From NCBI GenBank assembly GCA_024404415.1, contig JAKSPX010000056.1:1-7977 (forward strand): a DNA stretch of 7,977 nucleotides. The letters run 5' to 3'. The position numbers were made by a program, and so were the translations under genes. The stretch is from Clostridia bacterium. Lineage in GTDB: Bacteria; Bacillota; Clostridia; Oscillospirales; QAMX01. Below are positions 1 through 6,038 of the stretch, in pieces; within the stretch, counting starts at the first letter, position 1, and each line of letters starts with the position of its first letter. The notes below the pieces were generated by a model. The model was not told the DNA's origin and made no database searches. It worked only from the letters and a program-made list of their open reading frames with translations.

Positions 1-958
1 GCGGCGGCTGTGACGTCCGTGAGCGGTCTCAATGCGCAGGTCGCCAAGGGCTACCGCCTCCACACCATGTCCACCTCAAACGGCGGCAGCAAGGGCTTTG
101 GCGGCGGCGACCGGATCCAGGCAACACTCGTCTTTGAACGTCTGGACATGCGCGGATGATCCCGGCCCGCGCGCAAGCCACGTCACCCCGGTGATCGACA
201 TCAACGGCGACGGCGTCGACGAGCTTTTATGGGGTGAGCGCGTCATTTCGCTGGATGACGGGCGCGAGCTTTTTGACTACGCGCCGGATTACACGGGACA
301 CAGTGACGTGATCATCCCCTTCCTCGACTACAAGAAAAACGAATGGTATCTCTTCACCTGCCGCGAGGGCGACGACGAGCGCCCGGAGGGCAACGACCGC
401 GTGGTCACCTTCAAGGCAGGCGGCGAAAAGGCGTGGGCCGACCTCAAAAAGGGACACATGCACACGGCGTGGGTCGCCAACGTGCTTCCCGGCTACGGCA
501 AGATCGTCATGGCCATGCGCGAGCACTTCGTGCCGGATGACGTGGGCTTCAACCACGAGATCGACGGCTGCTTCTATTACGACGCCTATACCGGTGAAAA
601 AGTGGATTTTTCCCTTCCCTGCAAGGGGTACGAGTGTGTGCCGGTCGACCTCGACGGCGACGGCTACCACGAATTCTACGTGCACCGCGGCGAACTGGCC
701 GGGACGGTGCTCGACCGCTTCGGGAACGTGATCGGTAAGCTCTCCGGTTGGCCCGTCCGCATCGGGAAGATCGCATCAGCCCCCGGCGAGCAGATCATGC
801 TCACCGACGGTGACGAGGTCATGCTCTGGGGCGATAAGGACGCGGTGGAATCTCCCCTCTTTAAGCGCCGCTACGAAACGCCCTACCTCACCTTCATGCA
901 GAAGCTCATGGCCACCGGCTACAACGCCGAAGGCAGCCAGGTCGCCTGCGGCGTGTAA
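1..958 (+). CDS. PL11-like rhamnogalacturonan lyase / Ca-binding beta-propeller protein, 5'-partial and frameshifted
   Basis: The gene enters from the left edge, so its N-terminus is missing. From about 160 on, one frame is clearly coding to the TAA at 956-958. It carries two Asp-rich calcium loops, DINGDGVDE (197-223) and DLDGDGYHE (647-673), plus a 'YYDAYTGEKV' strand motif and a 'VLDRFGNVIGKLSG' blade. This order (G..H..V.D.DGDG.DE..G..V...DG, then DA.TGE, then a second DxDGDG) resembles the eight-bladed propeller of family 11 rhamnogalacturonan lyases, which cleave the pectin backbone; that assignment is by motif memory only. Upstream of about 120, coding character lies in a different frame, which reads from base 1 and meets TGA at 157-159. 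The two frames join if one base is surplus, for example a G near 152-154, so this is either a pseudogene or a sequencing error. An ATG at 32 gives an uninterrupted ORF, but its first 30 or so residues look like out-of-frame sequence. No terminator is seen directly after the stop. Confidence 0.6.
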
Positions 959-960
959 AA

Positions 961-995
961 AGTGAGGAGTTAGGAGTGAGGAGTGAGGAGTTTTC
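961..995 (+). repeat. GTGAGGAGT short tandem repeat
   Basis: Imperfect direct copies of GTGAGGA/TTAGGA (period about 7 and 8) run straight after the stop codon of the propeller gene and end in GGAGTTTTC. A closely matching tract occurs at 5820-5845, where it also ends in GGAGTTTTC. Confidence 0.7.
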
Positions 996-1010
996 GCTTT
1001 TACACAGAAA

Positions 1011-1026
1011 GCGATTTAGCGATTCA
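1011..1026 (+). repeat. GCGATTNN octamer tandem repeat, two units
   Basis: Two adjacent octamers, GCGATTTA and GCGATTCA, are followed by GCAC. The same octamer family occurs in three units at 3031-3054 and in four units on the opposite strand at 3261-3292. Confidence 0.6.
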
Positions 1027-1038
1027 GCACTATGTCGG

Positions 1039-1192
1039 AAGGCTCCCTCTCTGGGGGAGCTGGCAAAACCGAAGGTTTTGACTGAGAGGGCGGAAATGCA
1101 GATGACTGGCGCTTGATGCCTCAGACAAAGCCGGTGCGCCGCCCTCTCCGTCTTGCTTCGCAAGCTACCTCATCCCGGAGGGAGAGGCTTTT
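1039..1192. repeat. inverted pair of AAGGCTCCCTCTC repeat elements with GAA-loop hairpins
   Basis: The left half (1039-1091) starts AAGGCTCCCTCTC and ends GAGAGGGC. The right half (about 1140-1192), read on the other strand, starts AAGCCTCTCCCTCC and ends GGAGAGGGC. Each half has a mini-hairpin in its middle with a GAA loop but a different stem: CAAAACC/GGTTTTG at 1064-1080 and CTTGC/GCAAG at 1152-1164. So this is two copies of one element in inverted orientation. A third copy starts at about 7921 and leaves the window. Similar 'GGCTCCCTC...GGGAGCTG' elements are, from memory, common in gut Clostridia; no mobility gene is present. Confidence 0.65.
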
Positions 1193-1209
1193 AGGGATGG
1201 TGCGTTCTC

Positions 1210-1240
1210 CTGAAAACTGAATACTGAAAACTGAAAACTC
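1210..1240 (-). repeat. GTTTTCA short tandem repeat, inverted copy
   Basis: On the minus strand this reads as successive GTTTTCA/GTATTCA heptamers beginning with GAGTTTTC. It matches the plus-strand tract at 5841-5864 almost unit for unit. Confidence 0.65.
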
Positions 1241-1258
1241 GTGCTTTCCCGCACCTCA

Positions 1259-1287
1259 TTGACTTTACAGGATAACCATGCTACAAT
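1259..1287 (+). promoter_or_regulatory. sigma-A-type promoter of the isomerase-PHP operon
   Basis: TTGACT (1259-1264), a 17-base spacer, then TACAAT (1282-1287), preceded by TG at 1279-1280, giving an extended -10 (TGCTACAAT). Predicted transcription starts near 1294, about 25 bases before the first ATG, and the site lies outside the repeats just upstream. Confidence 0.8.
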
Positions 1288-1317
1288 AAATCATCATAAA
1301 AAACGGAGGAATCAACC

Positions 1318-2115
1318 ATGTATCCTTTCAAAATCGGCGTTATTCCCGAAAGCTTCCGCGTGGAGCGTTTCGCTTCGCTTGAAAAGGCCGCTTCCATCGG
1401 CGCGCAGGGCGTGCAGGTCTACGCGACCCACGACGATTTCTGCGCAGAAAATCTGACCAAAGAGCAGAAGGCCGCCTTCCTCTCCAAGCTCGATTCGCTC
1501 GGCATCGTCGTTTCCGCCCTCTGCGGCGACTTCGGCAAGGGCTTCATGAACCCGGAATCCAACAAGATCTACGTCGAGCGCTCCAAGCGCGTCCTTGACC
1601 TTGCGCTGGAATTCGGCACCGACATCGTCACCACCCACATCGGCACCGTCCCCTCCGACCCGACCTCTGACACCTACAAGATCATGCAGGAGGCCTGCGG
1701 CGAGCTCGCGGCCTACGCCGATTCCCTCAACGCCCACTTCGCCGTTGAGACCGGCCCGGAAAAAGCCGTAGTCCTCAAAGGCTTCCTCGATTCCCTCGGC
1801 TCCACCGGCGTCGCGGTCAACCTCGACCCGGCCAACCTCACCATGTGTGTCGGCGACGACGCGGTGCAGGCGGTCTACACCCTCAAGGACTACATCGTCC
1901 ACACCCACGCCAAGGACGGCGTGATGGTCACCGACGGCTCGGCTCCGTGGCTTGAGCTCCCGCTCGGCAAGGGCGGCGTTGACTGGCCGAATTACCTCAA
2001 GGCACTTAACGACATCGGCTACAAGGGCTTCCTCACCATCGAGCGCGAATGCGGCGACGATCCCGAAGCCGACATCCGCATGGCCGCCGATTTCCTGCGC
2101 GGACTGATCAAATAA
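1318..2115 (+). CDS. sugar phosphate isomerase/epimerase family protein (xylose isomerase-like TIM barrel)
   Basis: The 265-residue protein has the length and layout of the AP-endonuclease-2/xylose-isomerase-like TIM-barrel family (PF01261), whose members isomerise or epimerise sugars, inositols or hydroxypyruvate using a divalent metal. It has no signal peptide and is expected in the cytoplasm. Candidate metal or substrate residues at barrel strand ends are H107 (THIG), E144 (VETG), D170 (NLDPAN), H195/H197 (HTHAKDG) and E242/E244 (IERE). The LP-GKGGVDWPNYLKAL stretch (215-230) is the usual 'G.G.vdw..ll..L' feature of the family. The ATG at 1318 has GGAGGA at 1305-1310, seven bases upstream, and lies just after a strong promoter. 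The next gene starts 4 nt after its stop. The substrate cannot be told from sequence; the neighbouring lyase-like gene makes a pectin- or plant-sugar product possible but not shown. Confidence 0.88.
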   Translation: MYPFKIGVIPESFRVERFASLEKAASIGAQGVQVYATHDDFCAENLTKEQKAAFLSKLDSLGIVVSALCGDFGKGFMNPESNKIYVERSKRVLDLALEFGTDIVTTHIGTVPSDPTSDTYKIMQEACGELAAYADSLNAHFAVETGPEKAVVLKGFLDSLGSTGVAVNLDPANLTMCVGDDAVQAVYTLKDYIVHTHAKDGVMVTDGSAPWLELPLGKGGVDWPNYLKALNDIGYKGFLTIERECGDDPEADIRMAADFLRGLIK

Positions 2116-2119
2116 GATC

Positions 2120-3028
2120 ATGAGACTTTACGCCAACTTACATTCTCATTCCACCCACTCGGACGGCGTTTTTTCGCCTTCCGAGCTGGTGAAGACCGCC
2201 TTTGACGAAGGCTACAAGGCTCTCGCCCTTTCGGATCACGACACCGTGACGGGAAATGCCGAGATCAAAGCCGAATGTGCGAAATACGGCATGGAGACCA
2301 TCTTTGCCGCCGAGTTCACCGTGAACGAGGGCTACCACATCGTGGCGATGGATTTCGACCCCGACTACCCGAAAATGAAGGCCTACCTCGAAGGGATGAG
2401 CCTCAGAGAGACCGACCAGACCCGCATCCTTTTCGAGCGCGGCCTGAAAGAAGGCTTCCTCCACGACATCACCTGGCAGAACGTCTTGGACGACAACGCA
2501 GGCATCACCTGGATCTGCAACGAGCAGGTCTTCCGCTCCATGAAAAAGCGCGGCCTTGCCGTCGACCGGGATTACCCTGCTTTCTTTGATAACGTCTTCG
2601 GCGTGCACCGCGGCGAGGTGCCCCCCTGCTTCCCGTTTTTGGACGCCGTGCCGATGATCCGCCTCATCCGTGAAGCCGGCGGCATCGCCATCCACGCCCA
2701 CCCGCAGGATCAGTTGAAGGACGCGGAAAAGCTGGTCTCCGAAGGTCTTGCCGGCATCGAAGTCTGGCATTCCATGCTCTCCCCGGCCGAGAGAAACGAT
2801 GCTTTGGCGCTTGCCGAGACCTATAACCTCTTCGTCTCCGGCGGCAGCGACCACGAAGGCATCTGCGGCGGTCAGGCGACCCGCCTCGCGGACTACGAAT
2901 CCTCGCCCTGGTACGCGCCTCCCTGCACCCTCGGCACCACGGAATATTTCTTCCGCGAACTCAAGGAGCGCCGCCTCTTCCCCGACCGCAGGACCGCCAT
3001 CCATACCGCGATGGAGTTTTCGAGGTAA
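2120..3028 (+). CDS. PHP domain-containing phosphoesterase (TrpH-like)
   Basis: This 302-residue protein opens with the PHP metal-site motif LHSHSTHSDG (H8, H10, D15), followed by LSDHDTVTG (H40, D41), AAEFT (E65), GYHIVAMDFD (H73), IHAHPQ (H192, H194) and SGGSDHEG (D244, H245). These are the expected ligands of the trinuclear PHP centre seen in TrpH/YciV-type nucleases and phosphatases. The segment at about 95-170 is the usual helical insert between the two halves of the site. The last motif is SDHEG rather than the more common SDxHG, so D and H are adjacent. The ATG is 4 nt after the stop of the isomerase gene and has no good Shine-Dalgarno of its own, so translation is probably coupled. 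Reaction class (phosphoester hydrolysis) is well supported; the actual substrate (nucleotide, RNA end or sugar phosphate) is unknown. Confidence 0.88.
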   Translation: MRLYANLHSHSTHSDGVFSPSELVKTAFDEGYKALALSDHDTVTGNAEIKAECAKYGMETIFAAEFTVNEGYHIVAMDFDPDYPKMKAYLEGMSLRETDQTRILFERGLKEGFLHDITWQNVLDDNAGITWICNEQVFRSMKKRGLAVDRDYPAFFDNVFGVHRGEVPPCFPFLDAVPMIRLIREAGGIAIHAHPQDQLKDAEKLVSEGLAGIEVWHSMLSPAERNDALALAETYNLFVSGGSDHEGICGGQATRLADYESSPWYAPPCTLGTTEYFFRELKERRLFPDRRTAIHTAMEFSR

Positions 3029-3030
3029 GA

Positions 3031-3057
3031 GCGATTACGCGATTGCGCGATTGCGCA
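3031..3057 (+). repeat. GCGATTNN octamer tandem repeat, three units
   Basis: GCGATTAC, GCGATTGC and GCGATTGC follow each other at exact 8-base spacing and end in GCA. The tract begins 3 bases after the PHP stop codon. The opposite end of this gap carries four units of the same octamer in inverted orientation. Confidence 0.6.
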
Positions 3058-3062
3058 CCGTC

Positions 3063-3144
3063 CCTGTCATTCTGAACGTAGTGAAGAATCCTTTATGCAA
3101 GCCCGGAGGAAAGATCCTTCGCACTGTGTGCTCAGGATGACAGG
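3063..3144. repeat. palindromic TCATYCTGAACG repeat element, copy A
   Basis: An 82-base element with inverted ends CCTGTCATTCTGA and TCAGGATGACAGG (one mismatch) and an inner pair GAAGAATCCTTT / AAAGATCCTTC. Two further copies lie at 5951-6033 and 7830-7902. It is a non-coding, MITE- or REP-like palindrome with no transposase nearby. Confidence 0.75.
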
Positions 3145-3185
3145 AAGGAAACGGTTCAGCAATTCCGCATAAGAATTTATACAAC

Positions 3186-3231
3186 AAAAAAGCGTCCCTA
3201 AACGCACATAAATGCGTTCGGGGACGTTTTT
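3186..3231. terminator. bidirectional intrinsic terminator between convergent operons
   Basis: An A-tract, the arm GCGTCCCTAAACGCA, a short loop (CATAAA region), the arm TGCGTTCGGGGACG and a T-tract form a long stem with one bulge. A's before and T's after make it usable in both directions, fitting its place between the convergent PHP (+) and nitroreductase (-) genes. Confidence 0.85.
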
Positions 3232-3260
3232 ATCATCACTATGTTCGTACTTATGAGAGC

Positions 3261-3292
3261 TAAATCGCTAAACAGCTGAATCGCTGAATCGC
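3261..3292 (-). repeat. GCGATTNN octamer tandem repeat, four units
   Basis: Read on the minus strand the units are GCGATTCA, GCGATTCA, GCTGTTTA and GCGATTTA, each 8 bases. The tract begins just past the nitroreductase stop codon and mirrors the three-unit tract at the other end of the same gap. Confidence 0.65.
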
Positions 3293-3295
3293 TCT

Positions 3296-3802
3296 TCAGA
3301 TCCTCGTCACGCGCGATTCGTCGTAATACCCTCGGGCCTCGGGGGATTCCTTCGGGACGCCGACGACCACGATGGCGACGGGGGTGGCGGTGGTGCCGAT
3401 GATGTCGGCAATGACCTTACACCGGCTCATGTGCGGGTACACGCCGCACCAGCAGGAGCCGTAACCGAGTCCCGCGGCTTCGAGGAGGATATTTTCAATG
3501 GCCGCGCCGCAGTCCTGCGGGAAAAAGCCCTCGGCGATGCCCTTCTGCGCTTCGGGACGCGCCGAAACGACGATGGCGAGGCTGGCTTCACTCAGGTGGC
3601 GGCAGAAGGGATGGGCCTTGACGATCTCCGCTTTCTTTTCCTCGCTTTCCACCACCGTGAATTCCCACGGGCGGGTGTTGCAGGCGCTCGGGGCCATCAT
3701 GGCGGCCTCTAAAAGGGCGTGGATATGTTCTTCGGGGAGCTTGACCCCTTTTTCGTACTTGCGGATGCTTCTTCTTTTGCGGATGGCTTCATGAATGGTC
3801 AT
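3296..3802 (-). CDS. nitroreductase family protein (FMN-dependent)
   Basis: A 168-residue protein of the small nitroreductase/FMN flavoprotein family, which uses NAD(P)H to reduce nitro groups, quinones or similar acceptors in the cytoplasm, normally as a homodimer. Visible family features are RKRRSIRKY (R8-Y16, FMN phosphate contact), APSACNTRPWEF (37-48, with P38-S39, N42 and P45-W46), QDCGAAIENILLEA (96-109) and GLGYGSCWCGV (111-121), then a beta strand AIVVVGVP (143-150). The C-terminus ends soon after DESRV, typical for the short subgroup. I chose the ATG at 3802, which has GTGAGG six bases upstream (3809-3814); a GTG at 3820 would add six residues but lacks a well spaced ribosome site. 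The gene lies 50 bases downstream of the transporter gene on the same strand with no terminator between, so the two are probably co-transcribed. Confidence 0.88.
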   Translation of the reverse strand: MTIHEAIRKRRSIRKYEKGVKLPEEHIHALLEAAMMAPSACNTRPWEFTVVESEEKKAEIVKAHPFCRHLSEASLAIVVSARPEAQKGIAEGFFPQDCGAAIENILLEAAGLGYGSCWCGVYPHMSRCKVIADIIGTTATPVAIVVVGVPKESPEARGYYDESRVTRI

Positions 3803-3852
3803 GGTGAACCTCACTTTCACTCCCGAAAAACAAAGTTTTTCAATTGAGCTAT

Positions 3853-5619
3853 TTATTCGGGTAATACGGTGGACGAAAGCTTATACATACTGCTGAAGCG
3901 TTCGTAGGCGGCGAGATATTCGGCGCTGCCTTCGTTCTTGATGATATTCAGGGAGCCGTGCGCCTCGAAGGAGGCGTCGTTGATCTGGATGAGGGCGACG
4001 GCGATGTTGGAGCAGTGGTCGGAGATACGCTCGATGTTGGTCAGAAGGTCGGAGAAGACGAAGCCCATCTCGATGGTGCACTTGCCGGCGGCGAGGCGTT
4101 CGACGTGGCGGAGCTTCAAGGCGTCGCGCAGGTCGTCGATGACCTGTTCCAGCGGCTCGACCTGTCTTGCGGCGGCCACGTCGTCTCCCGCGAAGGCGGC
4201 GATGGTCATATCGACGATGTTGGAAAGAGCATCGGTGATGACCTTGAGGTCGGCCATGGCCGGGGTGGAGAAGGTGATCTCTTTTTCATAGATCTCACGC
4301 GCCGAGTCCAGAAGGTTGACGGCGTGGTCGGAAATGCGTTCGAAGTCGCCGATGCAGTGCAAAAGCTTGATGACCTCGTTGGCGGATTCCAGCGGCAGGT
4401 CGGTTCCGGAAAGCTTGACCAGATAGGTGCCGAGCTTGTCCTCGTACATATCGCAGTCGTCTTCGAGGGCGTTGATCTCGTCCGCGGTCTTTTCATCGAA
4501 GTGAGCGATCGCCTGGAGCGCTTTGAAGAGGCCTTCACGCGATTTTCTCGCCATATCTACGGCGGCGCGGCGGCTCTGCTCGATGGCGATACCGGGGGAT
4601 TTGAGGAAGCGTTCCTCGAGGATGATCTTGTCGTCGGTCTTGCCTTTTTCCACAATGGTCTTTTCGCAGAGCTTGCAGAGGAGCTTGGAGAAGGGCAGGA
4701 GGATGAGGGTCGAGATCACCTTGATGATGGTGTTGACAAACGCGATGCCGACCGAGGAGGCCGCGAGCGGGCTGATGGCATTTTCAAGCAGCGCGTTGAC
4801 CAAATAATATAAGGTCAGGCAGATGATCGTGCCGATGACGTTGAAGTAGAGATAGAGGAAGGCGGTGCGGCGGGCGTCGACCTTGGCGCCGATGGCCGAG
4901 AGGAGCGGCGGCACCGAGGCGCCGATGTTCATACCCATGATGACCGGGAAGACGGTGCCGTAGGTGATGCTGCCGGTGACCGAGAGCGCCTGCAGGATAC
5001 CGACCGAGGCCGAGGAGGACTGGAGGATGGAGGTGATGACGATACCGACCAGCACGCCGAGGATCGGGTTTTCAAAGAAGCCGATCGCCTTGATGAAAAG
5101 CGGCTCGTCACGGAGAGGTGCGACCGCGCCGGAGATGATGATCATGGCGTACATCAGAATGGCAAAGCCCAGCATGACCGAGCCGACGTCGCGCCTTTTT
5201 TCCTTTTTGCCGAACATCAGAAGCAGGATGCCCGCCACCGCCACGATGGGCGTGAAGGTGGAGGAGGCAAAGAGCTTGGCGACGATGCTCTCGCCCGAGA
5301 TGCCCGAGAGCGTCAGGATCCAGCCGGTGACGGTGGTACCGACGTTGGCGCCCAAGATGATGCCGACCGTCTGCTCAAGCTTCATGATGCCCGAGTTGAC
5401 GAAGCCGACGACCGTGACGGTGGTGGCCGATGACGACTGGATGACCGCCGTCACCGCCGCGCCGAGCAATACCGAGAGCACAGGCGAGCTGGTCAGGCGC
5501 TCAAGGATCTTTTCAAGACGGCCGCCGGAGAGCTTTTCCAGGCCGTTGCCCATGATGCGCATGCCGTAAAGGAAGAAGGCAATGCCTCCCAGTACGGTAA
5601 GAAGCGAGAAAATGTCCAT
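3853..5619 (-). CDS. Na/Pi cotransporter family protein with C-terminal PhoU domain
   Basis: The 588-residue protein has the inverted-repeat Na+/Pi symporter core: QSSSATT (61-67) with GANVGTT (90-96) in the first half, and QSSSAS (200-205) with GMNIGAS (229-235) in the second. Hydrophobic segments run from about 4 to 320, so the protein is an inner-membrane carrier bringing phosphate (or a related anion) in or out with sodium. Residues about 345-580 are a soluble helical PhoU-like domain with two repeats, each marked by ERISDH (427-432 and 530-535), the metal-binding three-helix motif of PhoU. The order and length match the YjbB/NptA-type fusion common in Firmicutes. The ATG at 5619 has AGAGGT at 5625-5630. 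A promoter and a roughly 138-base structured leader precede it, and a nitroreductase gene follows. Confidence 0.93.
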   Translation of the reverse strand: MDIFSLLTVLGGIAFFLYGMRIMGNGLEKLSGGRLEKILERLTSSPVLSVLLGAAVTAVIQSSSATTVTVVGFVNSGIMKLEQTVGIILGANVGTTVTGWILTLSGISGESIVAKLFASSTFTPIVAVAGILLLMFGKKEKRRDVGSVMLGFAILMYAMIIISGAVAPLRDEPLFIKAIGFFENPILGVLVGIVITSILQSSSASVGILQALSVTGSITYGTVFPVIMGMNIGASVPPLLSAIGAKVDARRTAFLYLYFNVIGTIICLTLYYLVNALLENAISPLAASSVGIAFVNTIIKVISTLILLPFSKLLCKLCEKTIVEKGKTDDKIILEERFLKSPGIAIEQSRRAAVDMARKSREGLFKALQAIAHFDEKTADEINALEDDCDMYEDKLGTYLVKLSGTDLPLESANEVIKLLHCIGDFERISDHAVNLLDSAREIYEKEITFSTPAMADLKVITDALSNIVDMTIAAFAGDDVAAARQVEPLEQVIDDLRDALKLRHVERLAAGKCTIEMGFVFSDLLTNIERISDHCSNIAVALIQINDASFEAHGSLNIIKNEGSAEYLAAYERFSSMYKLSSTVLPE

Positions 5620-5757
5620 AGTTTACCTCTTTCATTCGTTCCGGCCGCCGGTCAGGGCGGCTTCATGGATGTGCGGACCTCGATCCGCGGCAGAGGGATT
5701 CTTCTTCCCGGCGACGTCTCTTTTGCCGGGGTACGGTTTACAATTCCGTTTTTCCTC
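5620..5757 (-). promoter_or_regulatory. structured 5' leader of the Na/Pi transporter gene
   Basis: The predicted leader can fold into successive hairpins: ACGG/CCGT (5733-5749), CCCGGC/GCCGGG (5707-5730), GCGGA/TCCGC (5673-5688) and GCCGCC/GGCGGC (5644-5661). A CCTCT at about 5692-5696 on the RNA strand could pair with the AGAGG of the ribosome site. No known riboswitch class is recognised. Regulation is an inference from length and structure. Confidence 0.4.
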
Positions 5758-5764
5758 TATTATC

Positions 5765-5792
5765 ATTCTACCACAGATTCCGCAAATTGCAA
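5765..5792 (-). promoter_or_regulatory. sigma-A-type promoter of the Na/Pi transporter operon
   Basis: On the minus strand TTGCAA (5787-5792), a 16-base spacer and TAGAAT (5765-5770), with TGG directly before the -10 giving an extended -10. It lies in an AT-rich stretch unlike the GC-rich surroundings. Transcription is predicted to start near 5757. Confidence 0.7.
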
Positions 5793-5819
5793 TCTATTTT
5801 TCGCTAAGAATTTTAAATT

Positions 5820-5864
5820 AGTGAGGAGTGAGGAATGAGGAGTTTTCAGTTTTCAGTTTTCAGA
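5820..5864 (+). repeat. GTGAGGA and GTTTTCA short tandem repeats
   Basis: GTGAGGA/ATGAGGA units (5820-5840) pass directly into three GTTTTCA heptamers (about 5843-5864). The first part recurs at 961-995 and the second, inverted, at 1210-1240. Confidence 0.7.
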
Positions 5865-5886
5865 AGACGCACAATGTGCCTCATGT

Positions 5887-5921
5887 GTCATTGCGAGGGA
5901 GCGAAGCGACCGCGGCAATCC
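5887..5921. repeat. ATTGCGAGG...GGCAATCC palindromic repeat
   Basis: Short imperfect palindrome with ATTGC and GCAAT ends and a GCGAAGCG core. Only one copy is in this window. This type of sequence is, from memory, found dispersed in many bacterial genomes. Confidence 0.5.
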
Positions 5922-5950
5922 GTCTCTCTCTGGACTTTCCGGCACCATCT

Positions 5951-6033
5951 CTGTCATCCTGAACGTAGTGAAGGATCCTTAATCCGATCCCCGGGGAAAG
6001 ATCCTTCGCTTGCGCTCAGCAAACATGATACTG
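5951..6033. repeat. palindromic TCATCCTGAACG repeat element, copy B
   Basis: The left half closely matches copies A and C (CTGTCATCCTGAACGTAGTG, then AAGGATCC). The inner AAAGATCCTTCGC arm is kept, but the right end is degenerate: CTCAGC...ATGATACTG in place of CTCAGGATGACAG. It therefore looks like a decayed copy. Confidence 0.65.
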
Positions 6034-6038
6034 TATAC

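Larger units (their letters stand above)
959..1258. repeat. repeat-filled intergenic region
   Basis: This 300-base gap has no credible gene. From left to right it holds a GTGAGGA-type direct repeat (961-995), two copies of a GCGATT(T/C)A octamer (1011-1026), a paired inverted repeat element with internal GAA-loop hairpins (1039-1192), and a CTGAAAA-type repeat (1210-1240). The last is the reverse complement of the type seen at 5841-5864. GAGTTTTC at 988-995 and GAAAACTC at 1233-1240 therefore bracket the inner element as inverted ends. The promoter of the next operon begins at 1259. Confidence 0.7.

Noticed and set aside
1312..2121. Long minus-strand ORF opposite the isomerase gene
   Set aside because: It mirrors the true gene; the plus frame has a promoter, a ribosome site and family motifs, and GC-rich codon bias commonly leaves the antisense frame open.
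2138..3004. Long minus-strand ORF opposite the PHP gene
   Set aside because: Antisense shadow of a gene with clear PHP motifs; valine/alanine/glycine-rich translation without recognisable domain.
3803..3820. GTG start at 3820 for the nitroreductase
   Set aside because: GGGA lies directly against the GTG with no spacing, whereas the ATG at 3802 has well spaced GTGAGG and begins at the usual family N-terminus.
3958..4812. Long plus-strand ORF opposite the Na/Pi transporter gene
   Set aside because: Antisense shadow of the PhoU region, with acidic, low-complexity translation and no ribosome site.
5582..5821. Plus-strand ORF of 79 codons in the transporter leader
   Set aside because: Overlaps the transporter start, promoter and leader on the opposite strand, and shows no coding signal.
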